Assembly (NCBI GenBank): GCA_008921705.1
Contig: VFFE01007650.1
Location: 1,740,062 to 1,804,061, forward strand
Direction of reading: 5' to 3'
Source of the DNA: Burhinus oedicnemus
Lineage: Eukaryota > Chordata > Aves > Charadriiformes > Burhinidae
DNA: 64,000 nt
Shown: one piece after another, positions 13,269 through 25,072 of the stretch
How positions within the stretch are numbered: the stretch's first letter is position 1
Layout: each line of letters begins with the position of its first letter
Translations under genes and position numbers: made by a program
The notes under the pieces: generated by a model
What the model was told of the DNA's origin: nothing
What the model saw: only the letters and a program-made list of their open reading frames with translations
Database searches by the model: none

Positions 13269-14741
13269 CTGGGGAAAAAAAAAAAAAAAAGAGTAGAAAG
13301 AGAGAGCACAATATTTCAACAGTGGCACTTGAAAACTGATCAAAACACATGAGCTCAGTAAAAAGGATTATTAAAACTATTCTCCATCAAAAAATTGTTT
13401 TAAAAGATCCATGTTAAGAAGAAAGAGGCATAAATTTCTATTTAAACTGGCAATTCTGAGGAAAAAAGGAATTTTATATGCAGTATTCTTTGTACTTTTT
13501 ATTTAGTATAAATGGGATAGCCCTGCAAAGAGCTGAACCATGGCTGAATGCTTAAAATCAGCTGAAGTATGAACTGCTCAGTTAAATCCACATGGTTATG
13601 ATAAATCATTATATTGTGTTGCTCATTAAGCCTAAATTATTTTCAGTTTTACCCAGAGTCCACACTACTGTTACTCTCAGTGTTTTGGCTTTAGTGCCCA
13701 GTTGCTCCCTTCACGCCCTCAGAGGAGCTCTTTAAACATACTTGCATGCAAGCTGTTTTTCTAAAACTGGTTATTAAAAATAACTAGTGGGAAAAAGTTG
13801 ATTAAAATAGTTATTATTAAGGTGTTCTACATCCATGAATTTTTTTCTTGGGACTTTTAATCTACATTAAAATCTGACATTTTATTCTTACAGAAAGTAT
13901 TAGTTCATTTAAATATTTTTTTTGGCAAAAAAAATGCTGCTGTTTGTAAATGAGACACTACAGATAAAATTTGGTGTGTGTTTTAAGATTGTTTTGGTAA
14001 ATATACATATGAAAAAGTATTTGAAATTATTTTCTCCATTTTTAACCCACCTCCCCAAAACTATGGCTATGCTAGCTTTGAAAAAATCATTAATGGACTA
14101 GAAGGGGCTATTAGCTGGATTACCGAACGGGATGCAGCCCTTCAACCTTCTGCTGCAGGTCTTCACACCTGGCTTGTCATCTACACTGCCTCTGTGTTTC
14201 AGAGAGCAAAATGCACCTTTACAGTGTGATTTGTACCACCAATTTTAGCTAGCCATCAAACGCTCTTTAAGGTGTCTGTCTCTCTGACTTCACTGGGAGG
14301 TTAGATGGCTGGCTTACAATCGAGACTTAGCTTTCAGAAAGCTAAATTTATGTTAGAGGAAGCCCTCAGTTTTTGTCTTATTAAAGAAGGGGGACTGTCC
14401 ATACTGGGAAATTAAAATGATACAGTGATTATTCATAGTCTTTATTTTTTTTGTCCTCTTACTTGTCTTAGTGTGCAAAATATCCAGCTTTTCTAAACAG
14501 ACAACCAAGAAATAGATCCTCGATTGTGATTGGAAGTTAGGCTATATAATTATAAAGGCACATTTTGCTATAAAATTTAACTTAGACCTCTGCATCCTTT
14601 GGATGCTATGCAACACTTAGGAGAATGAGATCCATCAAATGAAAATGATCTGTTAGAGAAGCAAAGGAGACCTTACTGAAATTGCATCACTTTGAAAGGG
14701 CAAGGTTCAGACTTGTGCCTGGCACTGGCCTGCCTACTGAC
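13269..14741 (-). other. IMPG1 intron 10
   Basis: The intron is 1.47 kb of AT-rich DNA between exons 10 and 11. It ends (3' side, low coordinates) in the 16-T tract next to the exon 11 acceptor. I saw no interspersed repeat or conserved coding segment. Confidence 0.85.
13275..13290 (-). repeat. 16-base T run (minus strand) in splice acceptor
   Basis: An uninterrupted A16 on the plus strand is T16 on the transcribed strand of IMPG1, immediately followed by CCCCAG and exon 11. It serves as the polypyrimidine tract of that acceptor. Confidence 0.95.
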
Positions 14742-14995
14742 CATCAGTAAACTGAAGTGTTCCAAGGTCCATTGGCAAGGACTGGTCTTCGTGGAGTGCG
14801 ATGGCAACCAGTTGCTGAAGGTCTGTCACTGTGAGTTTAGTTGCTGATATCTCCCTCTCTTCGTTTGGTGAAAGTGGAATTTTCTCATTTTCAACCTTAT
14901 TAGATCCAATAGTTGAGATGTCATCTGCTGTGCTTTTGATTTCTGAGCCATCTCTCTCAAAGTTTACCACATATCGTGCTATAGTGCTGCTTGAT
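14742..14995 (-). CDS. IMPG1: IMPG1 coding exon 10: end of SEA domain 1 and acidic linker
   Basis: This 254-nt exon completes Gly 295, encodes residues 296-379 and ends with the first base of codon 380. SSSTIARYVVNFERDG (from 296) is the last SEA strand pair, reading after the microexon as DGSSST. A Ser/Asp/Glu-rich linker follows, then ATKLTVTDLQQLVAIAL and GTLQFTD, matching the conserved block after SEA 1 in IMPG1. No canonical GSVVV autocleavage site is seen at the turn. The acceptor is good (CATCTTCTCTTTGCAG). The donor is GATG/GTCAGT, an unusual C at +3. Phase 1 continues correctly into exon 11 as Glu 380. Confidence 0.94.
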
Positions 14996-17900
14996 CTGCA
15001 AAGAGAAGATGCAAAAATGTCCAGTGCAGCAAAATCAGTTACTGGCTGAGGACTGATTTTACAAACAAACAAATAATCCAACAAAAATATATGCAACCAT
15101 ACCATATTATCTTCTGTAAAAACAATGCAGATATACTTCTTTCTAATGAGACTGTCATGTTTAAATTACTTTTGCTATACCTAAAACTTTTTTCTTCTAT
15201 GCATAATTTTTAATAAAAATTCCAATATTGAAGAAAATTATAAAAATGTTGTAACATAATCCAGTTTACTCTGACTACTCAGAGACCTGTAGAACTGGTA
15301 ATACAGTTTGAAGTAATTCATTATTTGTTCAAACAGTCATCAATGCATGCTGGGGTTACTAGAAACCATAATCACCTATTAATTGTACAGGAACCTATGA
15401 AAAGGGATTAATTAATAGAACTACAGGTAAGCAAAAATACTATCACATCTGGGGCAATTTTTTACTTATTTTTGAAGAACAGCAAGAAAGTTAGCTAAAG
15501 TGGCAAGCAAATAACTTTTCGCAATGAGAGTTAGCTTTTCCAAGTCCAAATGAATGTGTATAGCTTCTCCCTAGATGTACTTGTTTAACAGAAGTCTCAA
15601 ACTTTCACAATTGTTAATACATCATTTTTCATAAATGTTGAATTCACCTAATTAAAATGAAAAATAATGAGTACACTGTAAAACATTTGTACTCCACTAT
15701 ATTGCTTTTTATAATATCAAATAACTGTAGAAAGAAGAATTTCACTTTATCTAGTATGTGCTATGTATTTACATTTATATGCCATTGCAAGAATTCAGGA
15801 AAACCATTAGACAATTCTTCCTTTTAAAGTAGAAGTAGAAGAGAAATTCTGGGAACTGCTAGACAAATTATTCCCCAGTAGCACTTTTAAGTAACAACAA
15901 AAGACTCTAGCTGTTTGTATTACCTCTCAAAAGCTCTCTGCATTTTATCAAGCTAGTAACTGGTCTCTTTGCCGTTCTACCTGGCCTGATAATGGAGGTA
16001 ACAAATCAAATTCTACATACTTATTGAAGATAATGTGTATGTGGGAATATAGCTGGAAACAGCAGATGAAAAATGGAAATTTAAATATGAAGTTTCCCTT
16101 TTTTTTTTCCACTTTCAGTTTATGACTGAGAGAGATGTCTACTCATCTGAATGTGCATTTTCTTAGGTCAAACAATTTTCTTTCTTTAAGAGAGATCCGG
16201 ACAAAATTTGATTACATGAACCTTTCAGATTAAGGTAAAAGCTGTCCCTGCTGCTTTATATCACCGTTGTTGTACTTAGGAAGAACACAAATCAATTCAC
16301 GGTGTCACATCAAGATGAAGGACATTTATTGATGTATCTATCTACATCTAATAGTCTATAAAATAATTCATCTTAATTATGAATTACAGACAAATTACCC
16401 ATCTTTCTCCTTCTTCTGTCTTCATTTCATCACAGAAGAAACGTGTGATAAAGGATTGCAAAAGAAAGAAAAACAAAGATTCATGTATACCAGTAAATCA
16501 ATCAGTTGTACATCAAAAACATCTTCTGGCAATATATCTTATCTTCTATGTGTTGTCTACAAGTTTTATCTCTGTGTGAAAATAACAGCCATCATTTCAC
16601 TTTTCGCCTTCCAAACGCTGGGAATCTCCATGTTTTAAGTGGGGAAACAGGAATTTTACTTTACCTTGAAAGTTTGAAATATCTGCTTTCCTATTTCCCA
16701 CTACAAATGGTGCAATTTGAGCACTGTCATTGCTAATCTATATCCTTATGGTGGCAATGAACACCTGTGACAGTAGTAGCAACTATGACAGTTACCACAC
16801 ATGGTGCCTACTCAGATCCTAGTCACAGGGGTAACTTGACCTATTAATTACCTCTGGAAGACATGCCTATATTGACCTTCTGTAATATAATGCCCTGTTA
16901 TTTTCCCTGATGAATTCTCTAGCATATCTCTAATGTTGTCCTTGCATATTGTCTTGTGGGAAATGCTGCTAATATATGTTGCAATGTGGCTAAGGAAGAA
17001 TGGACAGCAACACTTTGCTGATCTATAGCTCTCAGGAGCTAACTAAATTCCTAGATGATGGGAAGCAATCCCGGTCTTTCACATTGATGAATGTACTTTC
17101 ATATCAGCTCCTAAAATCAAGATACTAAACAGAAATGGATCCCAGATCTCCTGGTGTCACAACTGAAAGAGGTTAGTTATTGCAAGGTGTAACTGTGAGA
17201 TGCTACTACAGTTTTTCTCTGCTTGTTCTGCAGTAGCCAGCTTTTTCTTTTCTTACTTCCATTATCAAAATGCAAGCAACTACTTCTCAATGTTTCGCTC
17301 GTCTCTCCTTTCCCCCAGCAATTTTGCAGAGAGAAAACCTAGGAAGAAGTATGGTCTTGTCTAAAATTGCATTGCAATATGAATGTTCTTCAACATGTAT
17401 TAAATACTACTAGAAGGACTGAATGTTCCTGATGCTGTGCCATAAACACATATGAATTTATGTCTTTTTTCTGCTTTTATTCCCTTTCAATTTTATGTTA
17501 TTTCTTCCTATTAGTAATTTGTTTTTCCCTTGATCCTTTACATCATGTGCTCATATCTGTAGAAGCATAACCATACCAAATCCTCAGTTTTTGGTCCCCT
17601 CTCCCCTGTAGATTTTCTACTGAAAAAATACACAGTAGCTTGTATTAGCAGTAAACATAGCAGGAAGCTAAAACTAAAATAAATGGCAAGACAGAACACA
17701 AATTTATTAAAAAGTGAAACATTTTTAATTGTTTGAAACACCTGGGAAACACATATTGGAAGTTTTATATGTGTGACCATGTATCCTACTGCAACCTTCT
17801 CTTGCCAAGGCAACTTCATTGTGATCTATGAAGGGCACAGGATACACACACAAAAAAGTAGTCACCTAAATAGTCATACTCCTAACTCTCTTTACCTTGT

Positions 17901-18197
17901 AATTTGAGAAAGTCCTTAATACAATGCTCCTGGCAAACCATTTTAAAGGATTTACTGATTACTTCATCCTTCAGGGAATGAAAGCTACTCTTACTTACTA
18001 ATTCAAAACCTCATAGTCTCACTTGGGATGTGTTTCCACTTCTCTCCATATTGTCTCTGTGTTGTTCCCAGAAATCTTTTTCCTGTTTATAGCAATACAC
18101 ACCCCACTATTATATAGGTCTCTTCATGTTGGAGGGAAAGAAGGAAGAGGACAATCCTAGTAGCCAACAGAAATATGAGTCCCATTTTCTTACTTAC
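14996..18197 (-). other. IMPG1 introns 8 and 9 around the 21-nt exon
   Basis: Intron 8 (16420-18197) and intron 9 (14996-16398) are AT-rich and free of recognisable CR1. Only the microexon at 16399-16419 is coding. A second purine-rich stretch near 17580-17610 looked exon-like but carries an in-frame stop in the needed phase. Confidence 0.8.
16399..16419 (-). CDS. IMPG1: IMPG1 coding exon 9: 21-nt microexon
   Basis: This exon completes codon 288 (Lys), encodes QKKEKD (289-294) and gives two bases of Gly 295. The spliced reading is GFK-QKKEKD-GSSST. It matches the SEA loop I recall from human IMPG1 (GFRPKKEKDGSSST), a charged loop ending at the DGSSS turn. Phase 2 on both sides and a length divisible by three make it a cassette that can be skipped in frame. 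The donor is ATGG/GTAATT. The acceptor used here is ATGAAG before ACAG and is weak: the pyrimidine run (TTTCTTCTGT) lies more than ten bases upstream. A second AG four bases later would give 17 nt and break the frame. Peptide similarity is the main support. Confidence 0.82.
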
Positions 18198-18256
18198 TTA
18201 AATCCTAAGACACGGATTTCCTTGAACCCTGGAAGTTTCTCAAATATTTTTTGCAT
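18198..18256 (-). CDS. IMPG1: IMPG1 coding exon 8: SEA domain 1, central part
   Basis: This 59-nt exon encodes residues 269-287, MQKIFEKLPGFKEIRVLGF, plus two bases (AA) of codon 288. It covers the end of the first SEA helix and the second strand; LPGF..I.VL.F is the family hallmark. K-LPGFKEI-R also fits the B(X7)B hyaluronan-binding pattern. The acceptor is ATGTTTTTCTATAG. The donor is TTAA/GTAAGT, with a second GTAAG four bases further on that would shift the frame. Joining directly to exon 10 also keeps phase but omits the loop encoded by the 21-nt exon 9. Confidence 0.92.
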
Positions 18257-21200
18257 CTATAGAAAAACATAAAATTGTGAATTCAGTGTAAGTCCTACTG
18301 CTAAAAAGCAAGCACAGGTTGACTACCTAGACAATATTTTTCATATTTCAGAAAGAGCTTTAGGAAACAGTCTCAACTGCCCTCTTTGTGGTATCATCAT
18401 TGCTCAACTTAAACACAATATTTGGTTTATGTATGCTGTCTATATTACCTGTTAATAGGCAAAATACAGCTTTTTTTAGTAATGTAATTATATAAACCAG
18501 TGATAATCTAGTTCATAATACAGCAAGCCAAACAACATGAATCAAATGTTTTTCTCATTTTCAGCAATTTTAGCTCGTGAATAATTTTGTGATTCAAGTT
18601 ACCTTAACTTTAAATTGTTGATTTAGAAATATTAACCAAATTCAGATGAATTTAGATTGTTTGACAAATCATTTATAAATTAAACAATATTAACTGTCTT
18701 GTACAAATAGAATGACTTCATATATTTTTAATTTTAATGTAAACAATTGTACAATTACATGGTTTTGAATAGAAGAGACAATATGAAGAATAAACAATAA
18801 GCAGAAAAGGTGAATTCTGTATATATTTTTCAGACTTTAGGATAATAAGTGTTTTTATCAGCACCTCAAGAACTAACAATGTTTTGAGATCCAGCTGATT
18901 GATCTTTTGGTCTTTTCCAATTGTAGCAACATTTATACAGCTAGGTCAAATGAAATATTTTATGTACATCTACTATGTTAGAGGAAAGGGATTTGCTTAA
19001 AACACACAGTTCCACAGTTCCTTTCTGATTCACTTCCTGCTCATGTTAAGTACCAAGCAAAACATCATCTAAACCTCTCATCTGCAAGCAAAGCCTGTGG
19101 AGTTGAGGGAATTCAGCACTTGAAAAGAAGTGAAAAAGACTTTTAATTCATCATATCACTTAAAAAGTATATGAACTAATGTGGAAACCTTTCCTCTTCC
19201 TTAGCTATATGATTCTGTATGAACCCAGCATACATTTAAAACTCTTTCATTCATGTGTGAGAGTTTGTCACAACTGGTAGGGAAAGGGCAGTCAGACCAA
19301 CAGCTTTCTCTACGTCTCATGTAGGTTAAGTGAAGAAGTAGCAGAAGGTCAGTATGTTACCACAATACTAGGTATCAGCCACACTGTATCAGCCTAGATG
19401 TCTTTTTCATTGCAGCAAGCAGAAAAGAAGCTGAAGTCTAGTGCAGAAAATGGCCTACCATCTACACTCTTCTTGCCCAGAGGACAGTAGGAAAGCAGCT
19501 GAGGTAAATACTTCATTTTGAGCTTGGTCTGACTTAGTAAAAGTGGTGCAGAAGTAGCAATTAGACCATGGGAAGATTTTAAATGTTACTCATGTGACTA
19601 ACGCTCATTGAAAGTAACAGAGATTAAGGGCCTAAATCACTAGGATGCAATTAATTTTCCTAAACTTAGGCAAGATCTATCATTTTATATGCCTTAAGAT
19701 CATGTTCTGCTCAGTTGCTGATTCTAAAGAGTGCATCTCTCTCTTATTTGAGAAGTCCTTGCAGATGTGTTGGATAACCTGGGGCACCTAAAATGGCACC
19801 AGATGTCCATATTAGGCAACTGAATCCCATTTTAGCCAAGTTGTGCCAGCTGACTCTTGCATGAGCTCTGTTCAATCTCTTCTTAGCTCTCCTTATATCA
19901 TAATGAAGTTGATGCTTTCTTTTAACTGTATGGACATATGTAGCTTCCTATTCCCTACTTTTGCCAAATGAATCTCGATTCACTGAGAAGCATTAGCATC
20001 TGCATATGCATTCTGTTTTTCATGTCTTTTTCAATGTCTGTTGTGGCATACAGATGTCCTTCTGAACATTTGCACCGTAATGTCTGCTGTAACTCTTCCC
20101 TCTTCCCATGTCCTGGAATGAATTAGAAACTGAGCTTGGAACGCCATGGCCCCAGCCTTTGCAAGGGCTTCTCTGGAATTTGAACTCATCTAGCTGGATG
20201 AGGTTTTAATTCTGAATCTAATCTCCTCACTATCCCCCTTTGAGCGCACTTGTAAAACTGTCTTGTTTCAAAATTGCCCTCAGCTTCCTCCATGACCTAT
20301 CTTTGGAGGAAAGCATGTCAGGTGTATTTCATGGTACTGGACAAATAATTTTCTATTCAACATTGCATGTCAAGAACAGCTTTAAAGTGACAGATAAAAT
20401 TCCATGACAGTGGAAAATAATTTAACAATCAAGAAACTTTGCATTTCACTCCCTCCTATTACTGAAATTAACGAAATAACTTAAAAGACAGATTGCTAAA
20501 TTACATCATTATATGTGTAGTAAACAAAGTCTGCAGGCAGTTCTGTTTGAGGATAATACTGGAAATTGCCAGAGAAGCCACCTTTTTATCAGCTCTGCCA
20601 GCACATCCTTCACCATTTTTCTATGCATATCTGAAACTGAACCAGGATAGTAAAATAGCTTGCACTAAGGAATGCTCGTGAAACTGATGAGAAGCTTTAG
20701 TTAATTTTACTAAGAAAACCTTTTGGGAACCTCAAGTCATTAACTGCTATCTATTAAATGGATAGCTGAACATTCAGTTAATATTATTAATTATATGAAA
20801 ACACCACAGATATTCCAGTTCTTATAGAAACTGTGGTACTGCACAACAAAATGACTGGAAGTCCTTTGATGAATAGTTCAGACAATAGTAGCTAATTACT
20901 TTTAACATTTATATTACATTTCTCATTAATTTTATTGTAGAAATTAAATTATGACAAAGTACTGTATAAGAATTCCTGATTAAACCCAAACGATATTCCT
21001 AAAGTTACTCTGTTCATCAGTTATCTGAGGCTCTACTGCTGACAAAGATTCTGACTTGTTAGCTTGGCAGCTGAACAGATGGCCCAAATGAGGGGAAAAG
21101 CTGGCTATCCATGAAGGAAAACTGAAGGTCTTGAGATAACAGGAATTATCTATTTCAAATGAGGGCAGTAGATTCTAGTTCTGTTTCACAGTGGAGGTAC

Positions 21201-21265
21201 TTTTATATTATGAATCTCAACCAAGGTACAAAGCCAACGCTTTGGCATTCACTCAGCCTCCTTAC
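18257..21265 (-). other. IMPG1 intron 7
   Basis: This 3.0 kb, AT-rich intron separates the two SEA-coding exons. I saw no repeats, exons or other structured element. Confidence 0.8.
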
Positions 21266-21412
21266 CTGTAGCTGAAATTTGGCAGCCAGTTGTTGGTACT
21301 GTGGGGAGTTGGGATCATTAAGTTCAGCTGTGTACTCCTGATCAGTGAGAGTGACACTGAATTCTACCATTTGCTCCACAGGCAGTTCTGGGACTGTATT
21401 TGTTCCCAGCTC
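21266..21412 (-). CDS. IMPG1: IMPG1 coding exon 7: first half of SEA domain 1
   Basis: The exon is 147 nt, exactly 49 codons (residues 220-268), phase 0 at both ends. After a short linker (ELGTNTVPELPVEQ) it enters the SEA fold at about residue 234. It encodes the first strand VEFSVTLTDQEYTAEL, a short loop (NDPNSPQY), and the first helix (QQLAAKFQLQ). SEA domains are found in heavily glycosylated extracellular proteins. The acceptor tract is strong (CTCCTCTTCTTTTCCAG) and the donor is ACAG/GTAAGG. The 2.4 kb CR1 insertion lies upstream in the adjoining intron, with about 430 bp between them. Confidence 0.95.
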
Positions 21413-21842
21413 CTGGAAAAGAAGAGGAGAGGGAAAAAAGGGGAGAAAAAAACCTAAGTGATTTTTTTTCCTGCATTTCAGTATTTAATGTGTAGAATGG
21501 TTCTCTTTTAAGCCTGTCCCCAAAATAACTTTCTGAACCATATCCTACAAAGGGCAAGGGTTTCTATCCACATCTGTTGGCTTAATTCTTTTGCTTTTGC
21601 AAACAAGTTCCTATTACTATGACTTGAGACTTGCCTTAGATATGCATAAATGAAGGTGATGAAAAGAATCAAGCCATTTCTTACACAGAGACTGTTATCA
21701 AGTCTTCTTATTTCCATCATCATTAAAGTCATATAGCTTTACTTGCTACTTTAGAGGAAAGAGTGTGACATCAAGGAGAATGACAAGCAAATGCTAAAAG
21801 CTGGTTGGTTCCCTACCCTCAGAATACCCATGGTCAACCAGA

Positions 21843-24290
21843 GCAGATTTCAACTTCCCAGATGTCTGCTGGAAATATAACACAGCAGAGAGGGAACAGT
21901 CCCAGAGGTTCCTGGAGTGTGTGGAAGACAGCTTCCTAACACAGCTGGTGAGGGAGACAACTAGGCGAAGCGCCTTACTGGACCTACTGTTTGTTAACAG
22001 AGAAGGTCTTGTGGGGGATCTAAAGGTTGGAGGTTGTCCTGGGCAGAGTGACCACAAAACGGTAGAGTTTTCAATTCTTGGAGAAGCAAGGCAGGGAGCC
22101 AGCAGAACGGCCACCTTGGACTTCTGAAGGGCAGACTTTAGCCTGCTTAGGAGCATGGTTGAGAGTGTCCCTTGGGAGACAGTCCTGAAGGGTGAAGGTG
22201 CCCAGGAAGGCTGGTCATACTTTAAGCAGGAACTCTTAAAAGCACAGGAGAAGGCCATCCCCATGTCCTGAAAAACAAGCCGACGGGGAAGAAGACCAGC
22301 CTGGCTAAATAGAGAGCTTTGGCTGGACCTCAGGAACAAAAGGAAAGTTTACATTCTTTGGAAAAGGGGGTTGGCAACTTATGAGGAATACCAAGATGTA
22401 GTGAAGCTATGCAGGGGGGAAATTAGAAGGGCCAAAGCCCAAGCAGAACTCAGCTTGGCCACTGCAGTTAAAGATATTAAGAAGAGGCTCTTTCAGTATA
22501 TCAGTAGAAAAAGGAAGACTAGGGAAAATGTAGGCCCACTGATGAATGAGATGGGCGCCCTAGTGGTGGAAGACACAGAGAAGGCAGAGTTACTGAATGC
22601 CTTCTTTTCTTCGGTGTTCACTGCTAAGGCTGTCCCTCATGAATCCCAGACCCTGGAGGCAAGGGGGAAGGTCTGGAGAGAGAAAGATTTTCCCTCAGTT
22701 GAGGAGGACCGGGTTAGAGACCACTTGGCCAAGCTGGACGCCCATAAGTCCATGGGCCCTGATGGGATGCACCCGCGAGTGCTGAGAGAGGGGGCAGATG
22801 TTATTGCTAGACCACTCTCCATCATCTTTGGAAGGTCATGGGAAACAGGAGAGGTGCCTGAGGACTGGAAGAAGGCTGACATCGCTCCAATCTTCAAGAA
22901 GGGCAAGAAAGAGGACCCAGGGAACTACAGGCCGGTTAGTCTCACCTCTGTCCCTGGGAAGGTTATGGAGCGACTTGTTCTGGATGTCATCTCCAAACAT
23001 GTTGAAGAACAGGAAGTTATTGGAAGTGGTCAACATGGATTTACCAAGGGTGAATCATGCTTGACCAATCTGATATCCGTCTAGGATGTTATAATTGGTT
23101 GGCTGGATGAGGGGAGAGCAGTAGATGTCATCTACCTTGACTTCAGCAAGGCTTTTGACACTGTCTCCCATAACATCCTTATTAGGAAGCTGAGGAAGTG
23201 TGGGCTAGATGAGGAGACAGTGAGGTGGATTGAGAGCTGGCTGTGTGACAGAACTCAGAGGGTTGTGATAAATGGAGCAGTGTCAAGTTGGAGGCCTGTA
23301 ACCAGTGGTGTTCCCCAGGGGTCAATACTCGGTCCAATCTTGTTCAATATATTCATCAATGACCTGGATGAGGGGACAGAGTGTATCCTCAGCAAGTTTG
23401 CTGATGATACCAAACTGGGAGGGGTGGCTGACACTCCAGAGGGCCGTGCTGCCATCCAGCGTGACCTGGACCAGCTGGAGTGCTGGGCAGAGAAGAACCT
23501 CATGAGGTTCAAGAAGAGCAAGTGTAGGGTCCTGCAGCTGGGGAGGAAGAATGCTAGGCACCAATATAGGTTAGGGGTGGACCTGCTGGAGAGCAGTGCT
23601 GAGGAGAAAGATCTGGGGATCCTGGCAGACAGTAAATTATCCATGAGCCAGCAGTGTGCCCTTGTTGGCAGGAAGGCCAATGGAATCCTGGGCTGCCTAG
23701 GGAATAGTGTGGCCAGTAGGTTGAGGGAGGTCATTCTCCCCCTCTACTCGACACTGGTGAGGCCACAACTGGAATACTGTGTCCAGTTCTGGGCTCCCCA
23801 GCTCAAGCGGGACAGGGAACTACTGGAGAGAGTGGAGAGAGTCCAGCGTAGGGCAACAAAGATGATTGGGGGATTGGAGCACCTCCCTTATGAGGAAAGG
23901 CCGAGAGAGCTGGGACTCTTTAGCCTGGAGAAGAGAAGGCTGAGGGGAGACCTTATTCTTGCTTAGAAGTATCTAAAGGGTGGGTTGAAGGAGGATGGAG
24001 GCAGACTCTTTTCAGTGGTTCCCAGTGACAGGACGAGGGGCAGCGGGCACAAGCTGGAACACAGGAAGTTCCATTCAAACACAAGAAAAAACTTCTTTAT
24101 GGGTAGGGTGACAGAGCACTGGAACAGGCTGCCCAGGGAGGTTGTGGAGTCCCTTCCTCTGGAGATTTTCAAGCCCTGCCTGGATGCAGTCCTGAGGAAT
24201 GTGCTGTAGTCATTCCTGCGTCAGCAGGGGAGTTGGACTAGATGATCTCTAGAGGTCCCTTCCAACTCTGAAAATTCCATGATTCCGTGA
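21843..24290 (+). mobile_element. CR1 LINE, 2.4 kb copy with near-complete RT frame
   Basis: This is the longest CR1 here, antisense to IMPG1 in intron 6. One frame runs from the end of the endonuclease domain (ADFNFPDVCW at 21843) through the reverse transcriptase to the ORF2 C-terminus (natural stop 24207-24209). Motifs are [62 protein letters not shown] and catalytic FADD at 23397-23408. There are four premature in-frame stops (22125 TGA, 22269 TGA, 23082 TAG, 23964 TAG) and no frameshift that I can see. ORF1 and most of the endonuclease are lost by 5' truncation, so it cannot move itself. The 3' tail ends near 24290. Confidence 0.95.
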
Positions 24291-24892
24291 CACTATTTGC
24301 AGTTTTGGCCTACACTTACTAAGTTTTTCCTTTATTAATGTTAACCTCTAAAATTCCAAAAGCCAATTCATTTGTAGGCTATGATGTGCTGGCCACAAGC
24401 AGGAGAGCCACTATGGGTGCATTCAGAAAGATTTCCTAATTCATCTTAGATATAACAATACACTTTGCTAATTTTAAGATCAGAAGGCGTCTCTTATTTG
24501 TTATTCACAGAGCTGAGCTTCAAATTTCAAGTCTTGGAATGCAAGTACCTGAAGAGGTGATGCAGAGAGGCCACCAGGAAACTCCCGCTAATCTCCCAGT
24601 CCTTCTCCACAAATCTTGTTACTAATGTTAACACATACCATCCCAGCGTTCCACTGCCAATGTATTTTATTACACAAAAAAGCCTTTCTTTTTTTTTTTC
24701 TGAATAAAACCGTTCAGGGTTCTATAAAGTTTGCCTGTTAAAAATATGAAGGTCTTGGAACACAAAACAAGATTTTCTTTACTGCATGTACTGCATATAC
24801 ATTGCATGTTTGTACTTATTAGCAATACTTAGATATTCTGTATCCTTTAAACACTTTTTAATATTTTTGTTTGCTCAAGGACAATTCTACTC

Positions 24893-25072
24893 TCAGCCAG
24901 GCTCTTTATTCCTTGGATAAACAAACAAACACAACAAGAGCAAGGCAACGATCAAGAAGAAACTGGCCAAAAAGAGCAGCAAGCTTATCAGCCTGAATCC
25001 CACAAAGAGGTGGGGTTTCCACTTCTGCTGCCAGGTGGGTTGGCATGAGGCTGCTGGAGACATCTGTCCCAT
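24893..25072 (-). CDS. Possible 59-residue single-pass membrane microprotein (unrecognised)
   Basis: An ORF on the IMPG1 strand inside intron 6 starts at an ATG in a very strong context (GTTACCATGG). It encodes 59 residues: a polar N-terminus with two Trp (to about residue 27), one hydrophobic segment of about 24 residues rich in Leu and Phe (28-51), and a short basic tail YPRNKEPG. AATAAA overlaps the last codons, so a transcript would need another polyadenylation signal. I do not recognise the family. Caution: the hydrophobic segment comes from a T-rich stretch, which readily gives Leu/Phe/Val by chance, and no promoter or splice site supports expression. Confidence 0.15.
   Translation of the reverse strand: MGQMSPAASCQPTWQQKWKPHLFVGFRLISLLLFLASFFLIVALLLLCLFVYPRNKEPG

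Noticed and set aside
17580..17612. Possible extra IMPG1 exon in intron 8 (GERGPKTEDL-like reading)
   Set aside because: In the phase demanded by exon 8 it meets a stop, and the 21-nt exon at 16399-16419 explains the peptide better.
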